From Labrys okinawensis (lineage in GTDB: Bacteria; Pseudomonadota; Alphaproteobacteria; Rhizobiales; Labraceae), in NCBI RefSeq assembly GCF_002982075.1, contig NZ_PUEJ01000003.1:186001-250000 (forward strand): a DNA stretch of 64,000 nucleotides, given 5' to 3'. The translations under genes were made by a program, and so were the position numbers. Positions 52,817 to 60,976 of the stretch are shown piece by piece; the stretch's first letter is position 1, and each line of letters starts with the position of its first letter. Under the pieces are notes generated by a model. The model saw only the letters and a program-made list of their open reading frames with translations. It did no database searches and was not told the DNA's origin.

Positions 52817-53929
52817 ATGGCGTTCCTGGAAATCAACAATCTCAAGAAGCGCTACGGCGCCGTCGAAATCCTCAAGGGAATCAATCTCGACCTCGACAAG
52901 GGCGGCTTTCTCGTGCTGGTCGGCCCCTCCGGCTGCGGCAAGTCGACCCTGCTCAACACCATCGCGGGGCTGGAGAACATCACCGAAGGCGAGATCCGGG
53001 TCGACTCGAACAAGATCAACGACCTGCATCCCTCCAAGCGCGACATCGCCATGGTGTTCCAGAGCTATGCGCTCTATCCCAACATGACGGTGGGGCAGAA
53101 CATCGCCTTCGGCATGGAGATGCGCGGCGTTCCCAAGCCTGAGCGCGACAGCGCCGTGGCGCAGGTCGCCAAGACGCTGCAGATCGGCCATCTGCTTGAC
53201 CGGAGGCCCTCGCAGCTGTCGGGCGGCCAGCGCCAACGTGTCGCCATGGGCCGGGCCCTGGTGCGCGATCCCAAGCTCTTCCTGTTCGACGAGCCGCTCT
53301 CCAACCTCGATGCCAAGCTGCGTGTCGACATGCGCGTCGAGATCAAGCGCCTGCATGCCACCACCGGCAAGACCATCGTCTACGTGACCCATGACCAGAT
53401 CGAGGCGATGACGCTGGCCACCAAGATCGCCGTGCTCAAGGATGGCGAGTTGCAGCAGGTGGGTACCCCCGCGGAGATCTACAACAAGCCCAACAACCTC
53501 TTCGTCGCCGATTTCATGGGGTCGCCCGCCATGAACCTGATCCAGGCCAAGGCGGCGCGGGAAAACGGCCGGACGGTGCTGAAGATCCTCAACAAGAGTG
53601 GAGGCGGCGTCAGCCTGCCGGTGCCCGAAGAGATCGCCGGCGAGCCACTGGAGGATGGCCGCGAGCTGATCTTCGGCATCCGGCCCGAAGCGATCACCGA
53701 CCATGACAGCGCCGATCGCAATTCCAGGGCGATCGAGACGGTGAGCGCGGTGGTCGACGTGGTGGAACCTGCGGGGGCCGACACCTTCGTCGTCACCCAT
53801 CTCGGCGGCAAGGAGGTGACGGCGCGCATGCGCTCCGACGCCGCGGTGGCGCCGGGACAGGAACTGCCCTTCGCCTTCAATCTCGACAAGGCCGTGGTGT
53901 TCGATCCGGCGAGCGGGAAGAGGCTGTAA
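52817..53929 (+). CDS. Sugar ABC transporter ATP-binding protein, UgpC/MalK type
   Basis: 370 residues. Walker A GPSGCGKST, signature LSGGQRQRVAMGRAL, Walker B LFLFDEP, D-loop SNLDAKL, H-switch VTHDQ; C-terminal TOBE/OB regulatory domain (about 240-370). Completes the CUT1 transporter. Sugar specificity not readable from the ATPase. Confidence 0.94.
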   Translation: MAFLEINNLKKRYGAVEILKGINLDLDKGGFLVLVGPSGCGKSTLLNTIAGLENITEGEIRVDSNKINDLHPSKRDIAMVFQSYALYPNMTVGQNIAFGMEMRGVPKPERDSAVAQVAKTLQIGHLLDRRPSQLSGGQRQRVAMGRALVRDPKLFLFDEPLSNLDAKLRVDMRVEIKRLHATTGKTIVYVTHDQIEAMTLATKIAVLKDGELQQVGTPAEIYNKPNNLFVADFMGSPAMNLIQAKAARENGRTVLKILNKSGGGVSLPVPEEIAGEPLEDGRELIFGIRPEAITDHDSADRNSRAIETVSAVVDVVEPAGADTFVVTHLGGKEVTARMRSDAAVAPGQELPFAFNLDKAVVFDPASGKRL

Positions 53930-54207
53930 TTCACTCGTTACACCACTTCCATGCGGATACGAGGTAGCTGAAGGGTTGAGCGAGATGGCAGGCCAAAGAA
54001 TATGGCTGGACGTTTGCGCCTCCTCGCCCCGTTTACGGGGAGAGGATAGAGGTGAGGGGCTGCGCAATCCTCTATTCTGCACGCGCTATAAGGCCCCTCA
54101 TCCCTCGCCCTTGCGAAGCAAGCGCGGACTTCTCCCCGCAACAACCGGGCGAAGGACGCGGCCGGCGTCGCGTTCTTCATCACCTGCGAGCGCCGATTGG
54201 AATCTGC
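53930..54207. repeat. Intergenic region with degenerate palindromic repeats
   Basis: 278 bp between the ATPase and GMC oxidoreductase. Contains CCCCGTTTACGGGGAGAGG near 54036, GAGGTGAGGGGC near 54050 and the approximate complement GGCCCCTCATCC near 54095, followed by CTTCTCCCCGC. Looks like a decayed member of the GGGGAGAGG/CCTCACCCC repeat class. No gene supported. Confidence 0.5.
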
Positions 54208-55698
54208 ATGCCTTCGCCTGATATCGTCATCATTGGCGCCGGCATGGGCGGAGCGACGATCGCTCATGCCCTGGCGCCGAGCGGGGCGGAGATCCTCATT
54301 CTCGACAAGGGTGGCCAATTGCCGGACAGGCCCGAGAACCGGGATGCCCGCGCCATCTTCCAGCGGGGTTTCTTCCGCCCCGAGGAGAGCTGGTACGACA
54401 GCGACGGCCGGCCGTTCAATCCGGGCAATTACTACTGCAATGGCGGCAACTCGAAATTCTACGGCGCGGTGCTGCTGCGCTACCGCGCCGAGGATTTCGA
54501 CGGCATCGCCCATGCCGACGGCGATGCTCCTGCCTGGCCGTTCCGCTATGGTGAACTCGCGCCTTACTACGATGAGGCCGAGCGGCTCTTCAAGGTGCGC
54601 GGCAAGGCCGGCGAGGACCCCACCGAGCCGCCTCGCAGCGGCGACTTCGCCTTTCCGCCTGTGCCGGACGAGAGGGCGATCGCCGAAGTGCGTGAACGCC
54701 TTTCCCGCATCGGGCTGAAGCCGTTCTCCCTACCGCTCGGCGTCGATATCGACACCTGGCTCTCCCATGGCCGCACACCCTGGGACGCCTTTCCCGATGC
54801 GCGCACCGGCAAGATGGATGCGGAAACCTGCGCCCTGCTGCCGGCGCTCGAACATGCCAATGTCCGGCTGAAGAACCATTGCGAGGTGCGCCGCCTGATC
54901 CCGGCCTCCGACGGAAGGCGCATCGAGGCGGTGGAATATCGGGAGGCGGGTGAACTCAAGCGCGTCACACCGCGCCTCGTCGTGCTGGCCGCCGGGGCGG
55001 TGCGCTCGGCGGCGATCCTGCTGGCATCGTCGCCCGAGGGGCTCGCCAACCGCTCCGGCATGGTGGGCCGGCATTTCATGAACCACAACCTGTCGGCGAT
55101 GATCGGCGTCGATCCGCGCTTCACCAACGATTCGATCTACCAGAAGACCTTCGGGCTCAATGATTTCTATCTCGGGGACGGCAAGGGCGGTCCGCCGCTC
55201 GGCAATGTCCAATTGCTCGGCCGCGTCTCCGGGACAATCCTGAAATCGGACCTGCGCAAGGTGCCCGAATTCATGCTGAACGCGGTTGCCCGCAAGACCA
55301 TCGACTTCCTGATCATGAGCGAGGACCTGCCGGATCCCTCGAGCCGTGTCCGGCTGGACGGTGAGAAAATCGTGCTGGAATGGCGCCGCTCCAACATGAC
55401 CGCGCATGAGGGGCTGAAGGGGGTGATGCGCCAGGCGCTGAAGCAGGCCGGCTTTCCGATCGTGCTTACCCACCTGTTCGATCGCAAGACCCCTTCGCAT
55501 CAATGCGGCACCATCCGTATCGGCGTCGATCCCCGGGAGGCGCCGCTCGACCCCTTCGGCCGGGCCTTCGACCACCCCAATTTGTTCGTCGCCGATGCCT
55601 CGACCCTGGTAACCTCGGCCGCCGTCAATCCGTCGCTGACGGTGGCTGCCCTATCCCTGCGGACCGCCAAACATATTCGTGAACATGCATATTCGTGA
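54208..55698 (+). CDS. GMC-family oxidoreductase (pyranose/glucoside dehydrogenase-like)
   Basis: 496 residues from ATG at 54208. FAD motif VIIGAGMGGATIAHALAPSGAEILILDKG; GGNSKFYGAVLLRYRAEDF near residue 85; C-terminal HQCGTIRIGVDP and VADASTLVTSAAVNPSLTVAALSLRTA, where HQCGT carries the catalytic His and VNPSL the Asn. The NSKFYG pattern resembles pyranose oxidase and glucoside 3-dehydrogenase relatives rather than choline dehydrogenase. Followed by an SDR gene 15 bp away. Confidence 0.86.
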   Translation: MPSPDIVIIGAGMGGATIAHALAPSGAEILILDKGGQLPDRPENRDARAIFQRGFFRPEESWYDSDGRPFNPGNYYCNGGNSKFYGAVLLRYRAEDFDGIAHADGDAPAWPFRYGELAPYYDEAERLFKVRGKAGEDPTEPPRSGDFAFPPVPDERAIAEVRERLSRIGLKPFSLPLGVDIDTWLSHGRTPWDAFPDARTGKMDAETCALLPALEHANVRLKNHCEVRRLIPASDGRRIEAVEYREAGELKRVTPRLVVLAAGAVRSAAILLASSPEGLANRSGMVGRHFMNHNLSAMIGVDPRFTNDSIYQKTFGLNDFYLGDGKGGPPLGNVQLLGRVSGTILKSDLRKVPEFMLNAVARKTIDFLIMSEDLPDPSSRVRLDGEKIVLEWRRSNMTAHEGLKGVMRQALKQAGFPIVLTHLFDRKTPSHQCGTIRIGVDPREAPLDPFGRAFDHPNLFVADASTLVTSAAVNPSLTVAALSLRTAKHIREHAYS

Positions 55699-55713
55699 AA
55701 CGGAGCTGAACCG

Positions 55714-56490
55714 ATGAGCCGTCCCGTTGTTCTCGTCACCGGTGCCCGTCGCGGCATCGGCCTTGCCATCGCGGTGGCCTTCGCCGAAGGCGGCTATGAC
55801 ATCGCCTTCACCGATATCGTCGACAATGACGACATCGACGATGCCGAGTTGGCGATCGGCCAGGCAGGCGGCGCGGCGCTGTTCTTCCAGAACGATGTCG
55901 CGGACCTCGCCAGCCATCAGGGCCTGGTCGACGAGGTGCTGTCGAGCTATGGCCGGCTCGACTGCTTCGTCTCCAATGCCGGCATCGGCTCGCCGGTCCG
56001 AGGCGACCTGCTCGACCTCGAACCCGGCAATTTCGACCGGGTGATGAACGTCAACATGCGCGGGGCGATGTTTCTCAGCCAGGTGGTTGCCCGCACCATG
56101 CTGAAGCTGCCGCCGCCGCAAAAGCCCGTGCGCAACCGCTCCATCCTGTTCATCACCTCGGTCAGCGCCGAAATGGCCTCGCCCGAGCGGGCCGACTATT
56201 GCGTCTCCAAGGCGGCGCTTTCGATGTGGGTGAAGAATCTCGCCGTCCGCCTGGCGCCGGACAGCATCCCCGTGTTCGAGATCCGCCCAGGCGTGATCCG
56301 CACCGACATGACGGCCGTGGTCGCCGACAAGTACCAAGCCGTGATCGACCAGGGCGTGGTGCCGGCCCGGCGCTGGGGGGAGGGCGCTGACGTCGCCCAG
56401 ATGGCGCTGGCGCTCGCCGGCAGCTCCTTCGGTTTCGCCACCGGCAGCGCCATCGCCTGCGACGGCGCGCTCTCGATATCGAGGCTGTGA
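55714..56490 (+). CDS. Short-chain dehydrogenase/reductase (FabG-like)
   Basis: 258 residues. Cofactor motif VTGARRGIGLAIAVAFAEGG, NAG (SNAGIGS), catalytic Ser in FITSVSAE and Tyr-Lys pair in ADYCVSKAAL. The FTDIVD after beta-2 (acidic) suggests NAD(H). GGAG 9 bp upstream. Likely acts on a keto-sugar or hydroxy-acid made by its operon neighbours. Confidence 0.9.
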   Translation: MSRPVVLVTGARRGIGLAIAVAFAEGGYDIAFTDIVDNDDIDDAELAIGQAGGAALFFQNDVADLASHQGLVDEVLSSYGRLDCFVSNAGIGSPVRGDLLDLEPGNFDRVMNVNMRGAMFLSQVVARTMLKLPPPQKPVRNRSILFITSVSAEMASPERADYCVSKAALSMWVKNLAVRLAPDSIPVFEIRPGVIRTDMTAVVADKYQAVIDQGVVPARRWGEGADVAQMALALAGSSFGFATGSAIACDGALSISRL

Positions 56491-56496
56491 TGACGC

Positions 56497-56578
56497 CCGG
56501 GTGCGCGGACATCTTGTCCGCCCTTCCAATCCACAAGCGCACCGTTTCCAAGAGCGGGCAAGATGCCCGCGCACCCGG
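56497..56578. repeat. Inverted repeat between SDR and second GMC genes, family 7
   Basis: 25-bp arms (56497-56521 and 56554-56578) agree at 23 of 25 positions around a 32-base loop. Left arm begins CCGGGTGCGCGGACATC. Lies 7 bp after the SDR stop and 13 bp before the next ATG. Confidence 0.8.
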
Positions 56579-56590
56579 AGAGCGCGCGCC

Positions 56591-58222
56591 ATGACCGACT
56601 ACATCATCGTCGGCGCCGGTCCCGCCGGCTGTGCCCTGGCGGCAAGGCTGAGCGAGGATCCGGGCGTCAAGGTCCTCTTGATCGAGGCGGGCGGGCGAGA
56701 CAGCCACCCCTTCTTCCACATGCCGGCCGGCTTTGCCAAGATGACCAAGGGCATCGCCAGCTGGGGCTGGTCCACAGTGCCCCAGAAGCATCTGGATGGG
56801 CGGGTGCTCTGGTACACCCAGGCCAAGGTCTTGGGCGGCGGCTCGTCCATCAATGCGCAGATCTATACCCGCGGCAATCCGAGCGACTACGATCTGTGGG
56901 CCTATGAGCATCGCTGCGCCGGTTGGAGCTATGCCGAGGTCCTGCCCTATTTCAAGCGGGCCGAGGACAATCAGCGCTTCATCGACAGCTACCATGCGGC
57001 CGGCGGGCCGCTCGGCGTCTCCATTCCCATCAATCCGCTGCCGATCAACGAGGCCTTCATCCGGGCCGGCCAGGAATATGGCCTGCCCTACAATGCCGAT
57101 TTCAACGGCGCCAGCCAGGAAGGCGTGGGGCACTACCAGGTGACGGTGCGCGATGCCAGGCGTTCCTCCGCCGCGGCAGCCTATCTTAAGCCGCTCAAGG
57201 GCAAGCGGCCGAATCTGAGCATCCGTACCGACGTGATGGTGACCCGCATCCTGGTCGAGAAGGGGCGGGCCGTCGGTGTCGAGATCGCCGGGCAGGGCGG
57301 CAGGAGCGAGCTGCGCTGCGAGCGCGAGGTCATCGTGTCCTCCGGCGCCATCGGCTCGCCGCGCCTGCTGATGCTCTCCGGCATTGGTCCGGCCGCGCAT
57401 CTGGGCGAGGTCGGCATCGAGGTGGTGCACGATCTGCCGGGCGTCGGCGAGAATTTGCAGGACCATCTCGACCTCTATGTCATCGCCGAATGCACCGGCG
57501 ACCACACCTATGACAATGTCGCCAAGCCGCACCGCACCGCCTGGGCCGGGCTGCAATATCTCTTGTTCAAGAAAGGGCCGGTGGCCTCCACTTTGTTCGA
57601 GACCGGCGGCTTTGCCTATGCCGACAAGGGTGCCCGTTCGCCCGACATCCAGTTTCATCTCGGTTCGGGTTCGGGCATCGAGGCGGGCGTCGCCCGGCTG
57701 CGCAATGCCGGCGTGACGCTGAATTCGGCCTTCCTGCAGCCGCGCTCGCGCGGCACCGTGCGGCTCAGATCCGCCGACCCGGCCGATCATCCGCTCATCG
57801 ATCCCAATTACTGGTCCGATCCCTACGACAAGGCGATGTCACTGGAGGGGCTGCGCATGGCGCGCGAGATCCTGCGGCAGAAGGCACTCGCCCCCTTCAT
57901 CCTGGCCGAACGCATGCCGGGCCCCGACAAGGTCAGCGAGGCGGATCTGAGCGACTATGCCTGCCGGACCTGCAAAACGGACCATCATCCCGCCGGCACC
58001 TGCAAGATGGGGATCGACGATATGGCCGTGGTGACGCCCGAACTCAAGGTGAGGGGGCTGGAAGGATTACGCGTCTGCGATTCCTCCATCATGCCGATCG
58101 TCAATTCCTCCAACACCAACGCGCCGACCATCATGATCGGTGAGAAGGGGGCCGATCTCATTGCCGGCAAGCAGCCGCTCCCCGCCGTCAATTTCGGACC
58201 CCAGCGTGTTTTCCAGAGATAG
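56591..58222 (+). CDS. GMC-family oxidoreductase (choline dehydrogenase-like)
   Basis: 543 residues from ATG at 56591. FAD motif YIIVGAGPAGCALAARLSEDP, GGGSSINAQIYTRGNPSDYDLW, ISSGAIGSPRLLMLSGIGPAAHL-type segment and C-terminal DHHPAGTCKMG with catalytic His, then NSSNTNAPTIMIGEKGADLI with the Asn. Oxidises a primary or secondary alcohol. The last codons (VFQR and TAG) lie inside a family 3 repeat, so the repeat supplies the C-terminus. Confidence 0.92.
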   Translation: MTDYIIVGAGPAGCALAARLSEDPGVKVLLIEAGGRDSHPFFHMPAGFAKMTKGIASWGWSTVPQKHLDGRVLWYTQAKVLGGGSSINAQIYTRGNPSDYDLWAYEHRCAGWSYAEVLPYFKRAEDNQRFIDSYHAAGGPLGVSIPINPLPINEAFIRAGQEYGLPYNADFNGASQEGVGHYQVTVRDARRSSAAAAYLKPLKGKRPNLSIRTDVMVTRILVEKGRAVGVEIAGQGGRSELRCEREVIVSSGAIGSPRLLMLSGIGPAAHLGEVGIEVVHDLPGVGENLQDHLDLYVIAECTGDHTYDNVAKPHRTAWAGLQYLLFKKGPVASTLFETGGFAYADKGARSPDIQFHLGSGSGIEAGVARLRNAGVTLNSAFLQPRSRGTVRLRSADPADHPLIDPNYWSDPYDKAMSLEGLRMAREILRQKALAPFILAERMPGPDKVSEADLSDYACRTCKTDHHPAGTCKMGIDDMAVVTPELKVRGLEGLRVCDSSIMPIVNSSNTNAPTIMIGEKGADLIAGKQPLPAVNFGPQRVFQR

Positions 58223-58303
58223 GCTTCTCGTTCAAGAAATCGCGTTAAAACAAAGAGTTAGAGAAAATGACGATTCGTGGAAAGTCATTTTGAACTGAGT
58301 AGG
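58205..58303. repeat. Family 3 repeat, copy B, overlapping the GMC stop codon
   Basis: Opposite orientation and diverged copy of the element at 22123-22229, aligning through GTTTTCCAGA, CGCGTTAAAACAA, GAGTTAGAGA and CGATTCG. It begins inside the oxidoreductase gene and supplies its last codons and TAG. Confidence 0.68.
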
Positions 58304-58311
58304 AGAGCACC

Positions 58312-58620
58312 ATGATCCGCCATATCGTTCTGGCCCGGCTGCGGACGGATCTGCCGCAGGCCGAGACCGAGGCCTTGCAGGCCGCCATCCGCGGTATGAA
58401 AACCGAAATTCCGGGCATCCTGCAGATAGCGGTCGGTGCCGACAACAGCCCCGAAGGCCTGGCGCGTGGCTATGGCCACGCCTTCACCGTGGACTTCGTC
58501 GATGCTTCGGCCCGCGACGCCTATCTGCCCCACCCGCATCACGCCGAGGTGGCCAAGGCGCTCGTCGCCGCGACGCAAGGCGGTGTCGATGGCCTGCTGG
58601 TGCTCGACTTCGAAGCCTGA
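58312..58620 (+). CDS. Dabb (stress-responsive alpha/beta barrel) domain protein
   Basis: 102 residues, a single Dabb domain: MIRHIVLARLRTDLPQAETEALQAAIRGMKTEIPGILQIAVGADNSPEGLARGYGHAFTVDFVDASARDAYLPHPHHAEVAKAL. Ferredoxin-like fold, often a dimer binding a small hydrophobic or lactone-type molecule. Last gene of the catabolic region, preceded by AGGAGAGCACC and followed by a terminator. Confidence 0.88.
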   Translation: MIRHIVLARLRTDLPQAETEALQAAIRGMKTEIPGILQIAVGADNSPEGLARGYGHAFTVDFVDASARDAYLPHPHHAEVAKALVAATQGGVDGLLVLDFEA

Positions 58621-58717
58621 TCGCGAGTTCGAGCCCGTCTCTATCCTCCGGCCGGGTACTCGGCCTGGCTGAGTGGAGTGCCGGGGCCACAACTCCCTGT
58701 TAACTGCGATATCAAGC

Positions 58718-58744
58718 GCCTCTCGCATTGCCGAGGGGCTTTTT
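58718..58744 (+). terminator. Rho-independent terminator of the catabolic operon
   Basis: GCCTCTCG-CATTGC-CGAGGGGC with one G-T pair, followed by TTTTT, about 100 bp after the Dabb stop. Confidence 0.8.
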
Positions 58745-58876
58745 GCGCTGGTTTCGGTGAATCTGGCGGGCGTTCTCGCGCGGATGTACGCCTTTCGCCT
58801 TATTTCCGCCGCTGCTTGAGAAGCATGATCCCGCCCGGTCGTAAGGGTGTGGCTTGGCTTCCTGCACAATCTCTGA

Positions 58877-58904
58877 TAATGAGAATGAACGTTCATTCTC
58901 ATTA
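58877..58904. promoter_or_regulatory. Perfect 28-bp TetR operator
   Basis: TAATGAGAATGAAC followed by its exact complement GTTCATTCTCATTA, ending next to the GAGG ribosome site at 58905. The GAATGAACGTTCATTC core resembles other TetR/AcrR operators. Its position predicts autorepression plus repression of the efflux genes. Confidence 0.8.
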
Positions 58905-58916
58905 GAGGTTGCGATA

Positions 58917-59621
58917 GTGGCGATCGAAGCAGGGGTGGCACCGCCGCTGCCCGCGGGTGCAAAGGGAATCGACGCGCGTCGAAATCACATTCTCGATGCC
59001 TTCGAGGTGTGCATCCAGCGCACCGGATTTCACCGCACCACCATGCAGGACGTTGCCAGGGAAGCCGGCATGAGCGCCGGCAATCTCTACCGCTACTTTT
59101 CCTCCAAGGAGGCTTTGGTGTCGGGCCTGATTGAGCGCGATCGCGAACGTTTCAGTGCCGATTTCATGAATGTGGCGCGTTCCAGCGATGTCATGGGGTC
59201 CTTCATCGCGCTGGGGCGCAAGCATTTCCTCGAAACGCCGCGCGAGCGCTGCGTTCAGTTCATGGAGATCTGGGCGGAAGCCAGTCGCAACCCGCAGGTC
59301 GCGGAGATGTGTGCGGCGGTCGACAGGGAGGTGAACGACTTCATGGTCGCGATCCTGAATGCGGCCAAGACCTCCGGCCAGATCCCTACATCGGTGGACA
59401 GCGCCGCCGTGATCACCGTGCTTTCGGCGATGGGAGACGGGCTGTTCACCCGCCGCGCCCTCGAACCCGATTTCGACGTCGAGGAAGGATTCCGGCTTTT
59501 GGTGAACGTCATGGACGCCTTGCTGTCGGGAAAGATCGAGCTCGACCGTCCTTTGTCTGCGATTTCAGATTCTTCGGGCGCACCGCCCGTTTCGGAAGGA
59601 AACCCTCATGTCCGCGGTTGA
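58917..59621 (+). CDS. TetR/AcrR-family transcriptional regulator
   Basis: 234 residues from GTG at 58917, with GAGG 8 bp upstream; an earlier in-frame ATG lies before the operator and is not used. HTH (about 20-70): ARRNHILDAFEVCIQRTGFHRTTMQDVAREAGMSAGNLYRYFSSKEALV. Effector domain follows (VDREVNDFMVAILNAAKTSGQIP). Stop overlaps the RND adaptor by 14 bases. Represses its own operon through the upstream palindrome; inducer unknown. Confidence 0.9.
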   Translation: MAIEAGVAPPLPAGAKGIDARRNHILDAFEVCIQRTGFHRTTMQDVAREAGMSAGNLYRYFSSKEALVSGLIERDRERFSADFMNVARSSDVMGSFIALGRKHFLETPRERCVQFMEIWAEASRNPQVAEMCAAVDREVNDFMVAILNAAKTSGQIPTSVDSAAVITVLSAMGDGLFTRRALEPDFDVEEGFRLLVNVMDALLSGKIELDRPLSAISDSSGAPPVSEGNPHVRG

Positions 59622-60969
59622 AAAGCAGAACCGGCCCGTGCGCGATGGCGAGCGGCAGCGGCGGGAGGAAGGCTATGCCGACGAGGCGAGCCTGGCGGCG
59701 ATGCGCCTGTCCGGCCGGTCCCATGCGGAGGCGGGGGAATATCGCCGCACGCCTTGGTATACCAAGCTTACCATCCTGATGCTCGTCGTCATCATCGCGG
59801 CAGCGGTTCTCTATGCCTATCGCGAGCCGCTGATGGCCCGTCTCAACCCGCCGCCGCCGCCCGTGGTGGTCACCAAGCCGCCGGCCGTCACCGTAACCTC
59901 GGCCGTGACCGGCGCCATCACCGAGCATGCCGTGGTGACCGGCAATCTGGTGGCCCGCGAGGAAATCATGGTCTCTCCCCAGATCGAGGGCTATGCCGTC
60001 GACAAGATCATGGTGGAGGAAGGAGACCGCGTGAGTGAGGGCCAGGTGCTGGCCGAGCTCTCGACCACCACCATCGATACTTCGCTCGCCCAGAACGAGG
60101 CGCAGACCGCCAGGGCGGAGGCTGCGATCGCGCAGGCCGAGAGCGCCATCGCCGAGGCCAAGGCCAATCAGGACCAGACCGCCAGTGCCTATGCGCGTTC
60201 CAAGGCCCTGGTCCGGACCGGCAACACCACGGCCGAACAGCTCGACCAGCGCGAAGCCGCCGCCAAGATGGCGGATGCGCGGGCGGCATCGGCCGAACAC
60301 GCTTTGACCGTGGCCAAGGCCGACAAGAAGCTCGCGGATGCCCAGCGTTCCGAATTGATGGTGCGGCTCGAGCATACCAAGGTGCGCGCGCCGGCGGCGG
60401 GCGTGATCAGCCGGCGGGCCGCCCGCATCGGCGCGATCGCCTCGGCTTCCGGCGACCCCTTGTTCCGTATCATTCGCGACGGCGACATCGAGCTCGAAGC
60501 GGATGTACCGGAGGCGACTTTGGCGCGGATGCGGCCCGGCATGACGGCCGAGGTCACCACCGCGGGTCGCAAGGAGCCTTTCACGGCCCGCGTGCGCCTG
60601 GTTTCGCCCGAGGTCAATTCGGTCACGCGCCTGGGCCGTGTGCGCATCGCCATCGACCAGGCCCCGGGGCTGACGATCGGTGCCTTTGGCCGCGCCAGCG
60701 TAGCGGTTGCCAGCCATACCGGCGTGCTCGTGCCGCAATCGGCGGTGCTCTATACCGAGGATGGCGCGACGGTGCAGATCGTGCATGACGGTGTCGTCGC
60801 GACCACCCCGGTCAAGCTTGGCCTGCGTACCGAAAAGCAGGCCGAGGTAGTCGAGGGCGTCAAGGCCGGCGACACGGTGATCGCCACCGCCGGCACCTTC
60901 GTGCGTGACGGCGACAAGGTCAGCGCCGTCGCGGTGGGCACCGCCCAGCCCGGCACCGAGTCCAAGTGA
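59608..60969 (+). CDS. RND efflux periplasmic adaptor (membrane-fusion protein)
   Basis: 453 residues. Unusual N-terminal cytoplasmic segment of about 50 residues, then one membrane helix (about 52-72) and the adaptor proper: lipoyl half (VTGAITEHAVVTGNLVAREEIMVSPQIEGYAVDKIMVEEGDRVSEGQVLAEL), a long coiled-coil hairpin and the second half with IGAIASASGDPLFRIIRDGDIELEADV. No lipobox, so anchored by the helix. 14-bp overlap with tetR and 7 bp before the pump gene. Confidence 0.92.
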   Translation: MSAVEKQNRPVRDGERQRREEGYADEASLAAMRLSGRSHAEAGEYRRTPWYTKLTILMLVVIIAAAVLYAYREPLMARLNPPPPPVVVTKPPAVTVTSAVTGAITEHAVVTGNLVAREEIMVSPQIEGYAVDKIMVEEGDRVSEGQVLAELSTTTIDTSLAQNEAQTARAEAAIAQAESAIAEAKANQDQTASAYARSKALVRTGNTTAEQLDQREAAAKMADARAASAEHALTVAKADKKLADAQRSELMVRLEHTKVRAPAAGVISRRAARIGAIASASGDPLFRIIRDGDIELEADVPEATLARMRPGMTAEVTTAGRKEPFTARVRLVSPEVNSVTRLGRVRIAIDQAPGLTIGAFGRASVAVASHTGVLVPQSAVLYTEDGATVQIVHDGVVATTPVKLGLRTEKQAEVVEGVKAGDTVIATAGTFVRDGDKVSAVAVGTAQPGTESK

Positions 60970-60976
60970 GGCGCCG

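Noticed and set aside
58640..58710. tRNA-like stretch downstream of the Dabb gene
   Set aside because: No cloverleaf can be drawn; it is ordinary sequence before a terminator.
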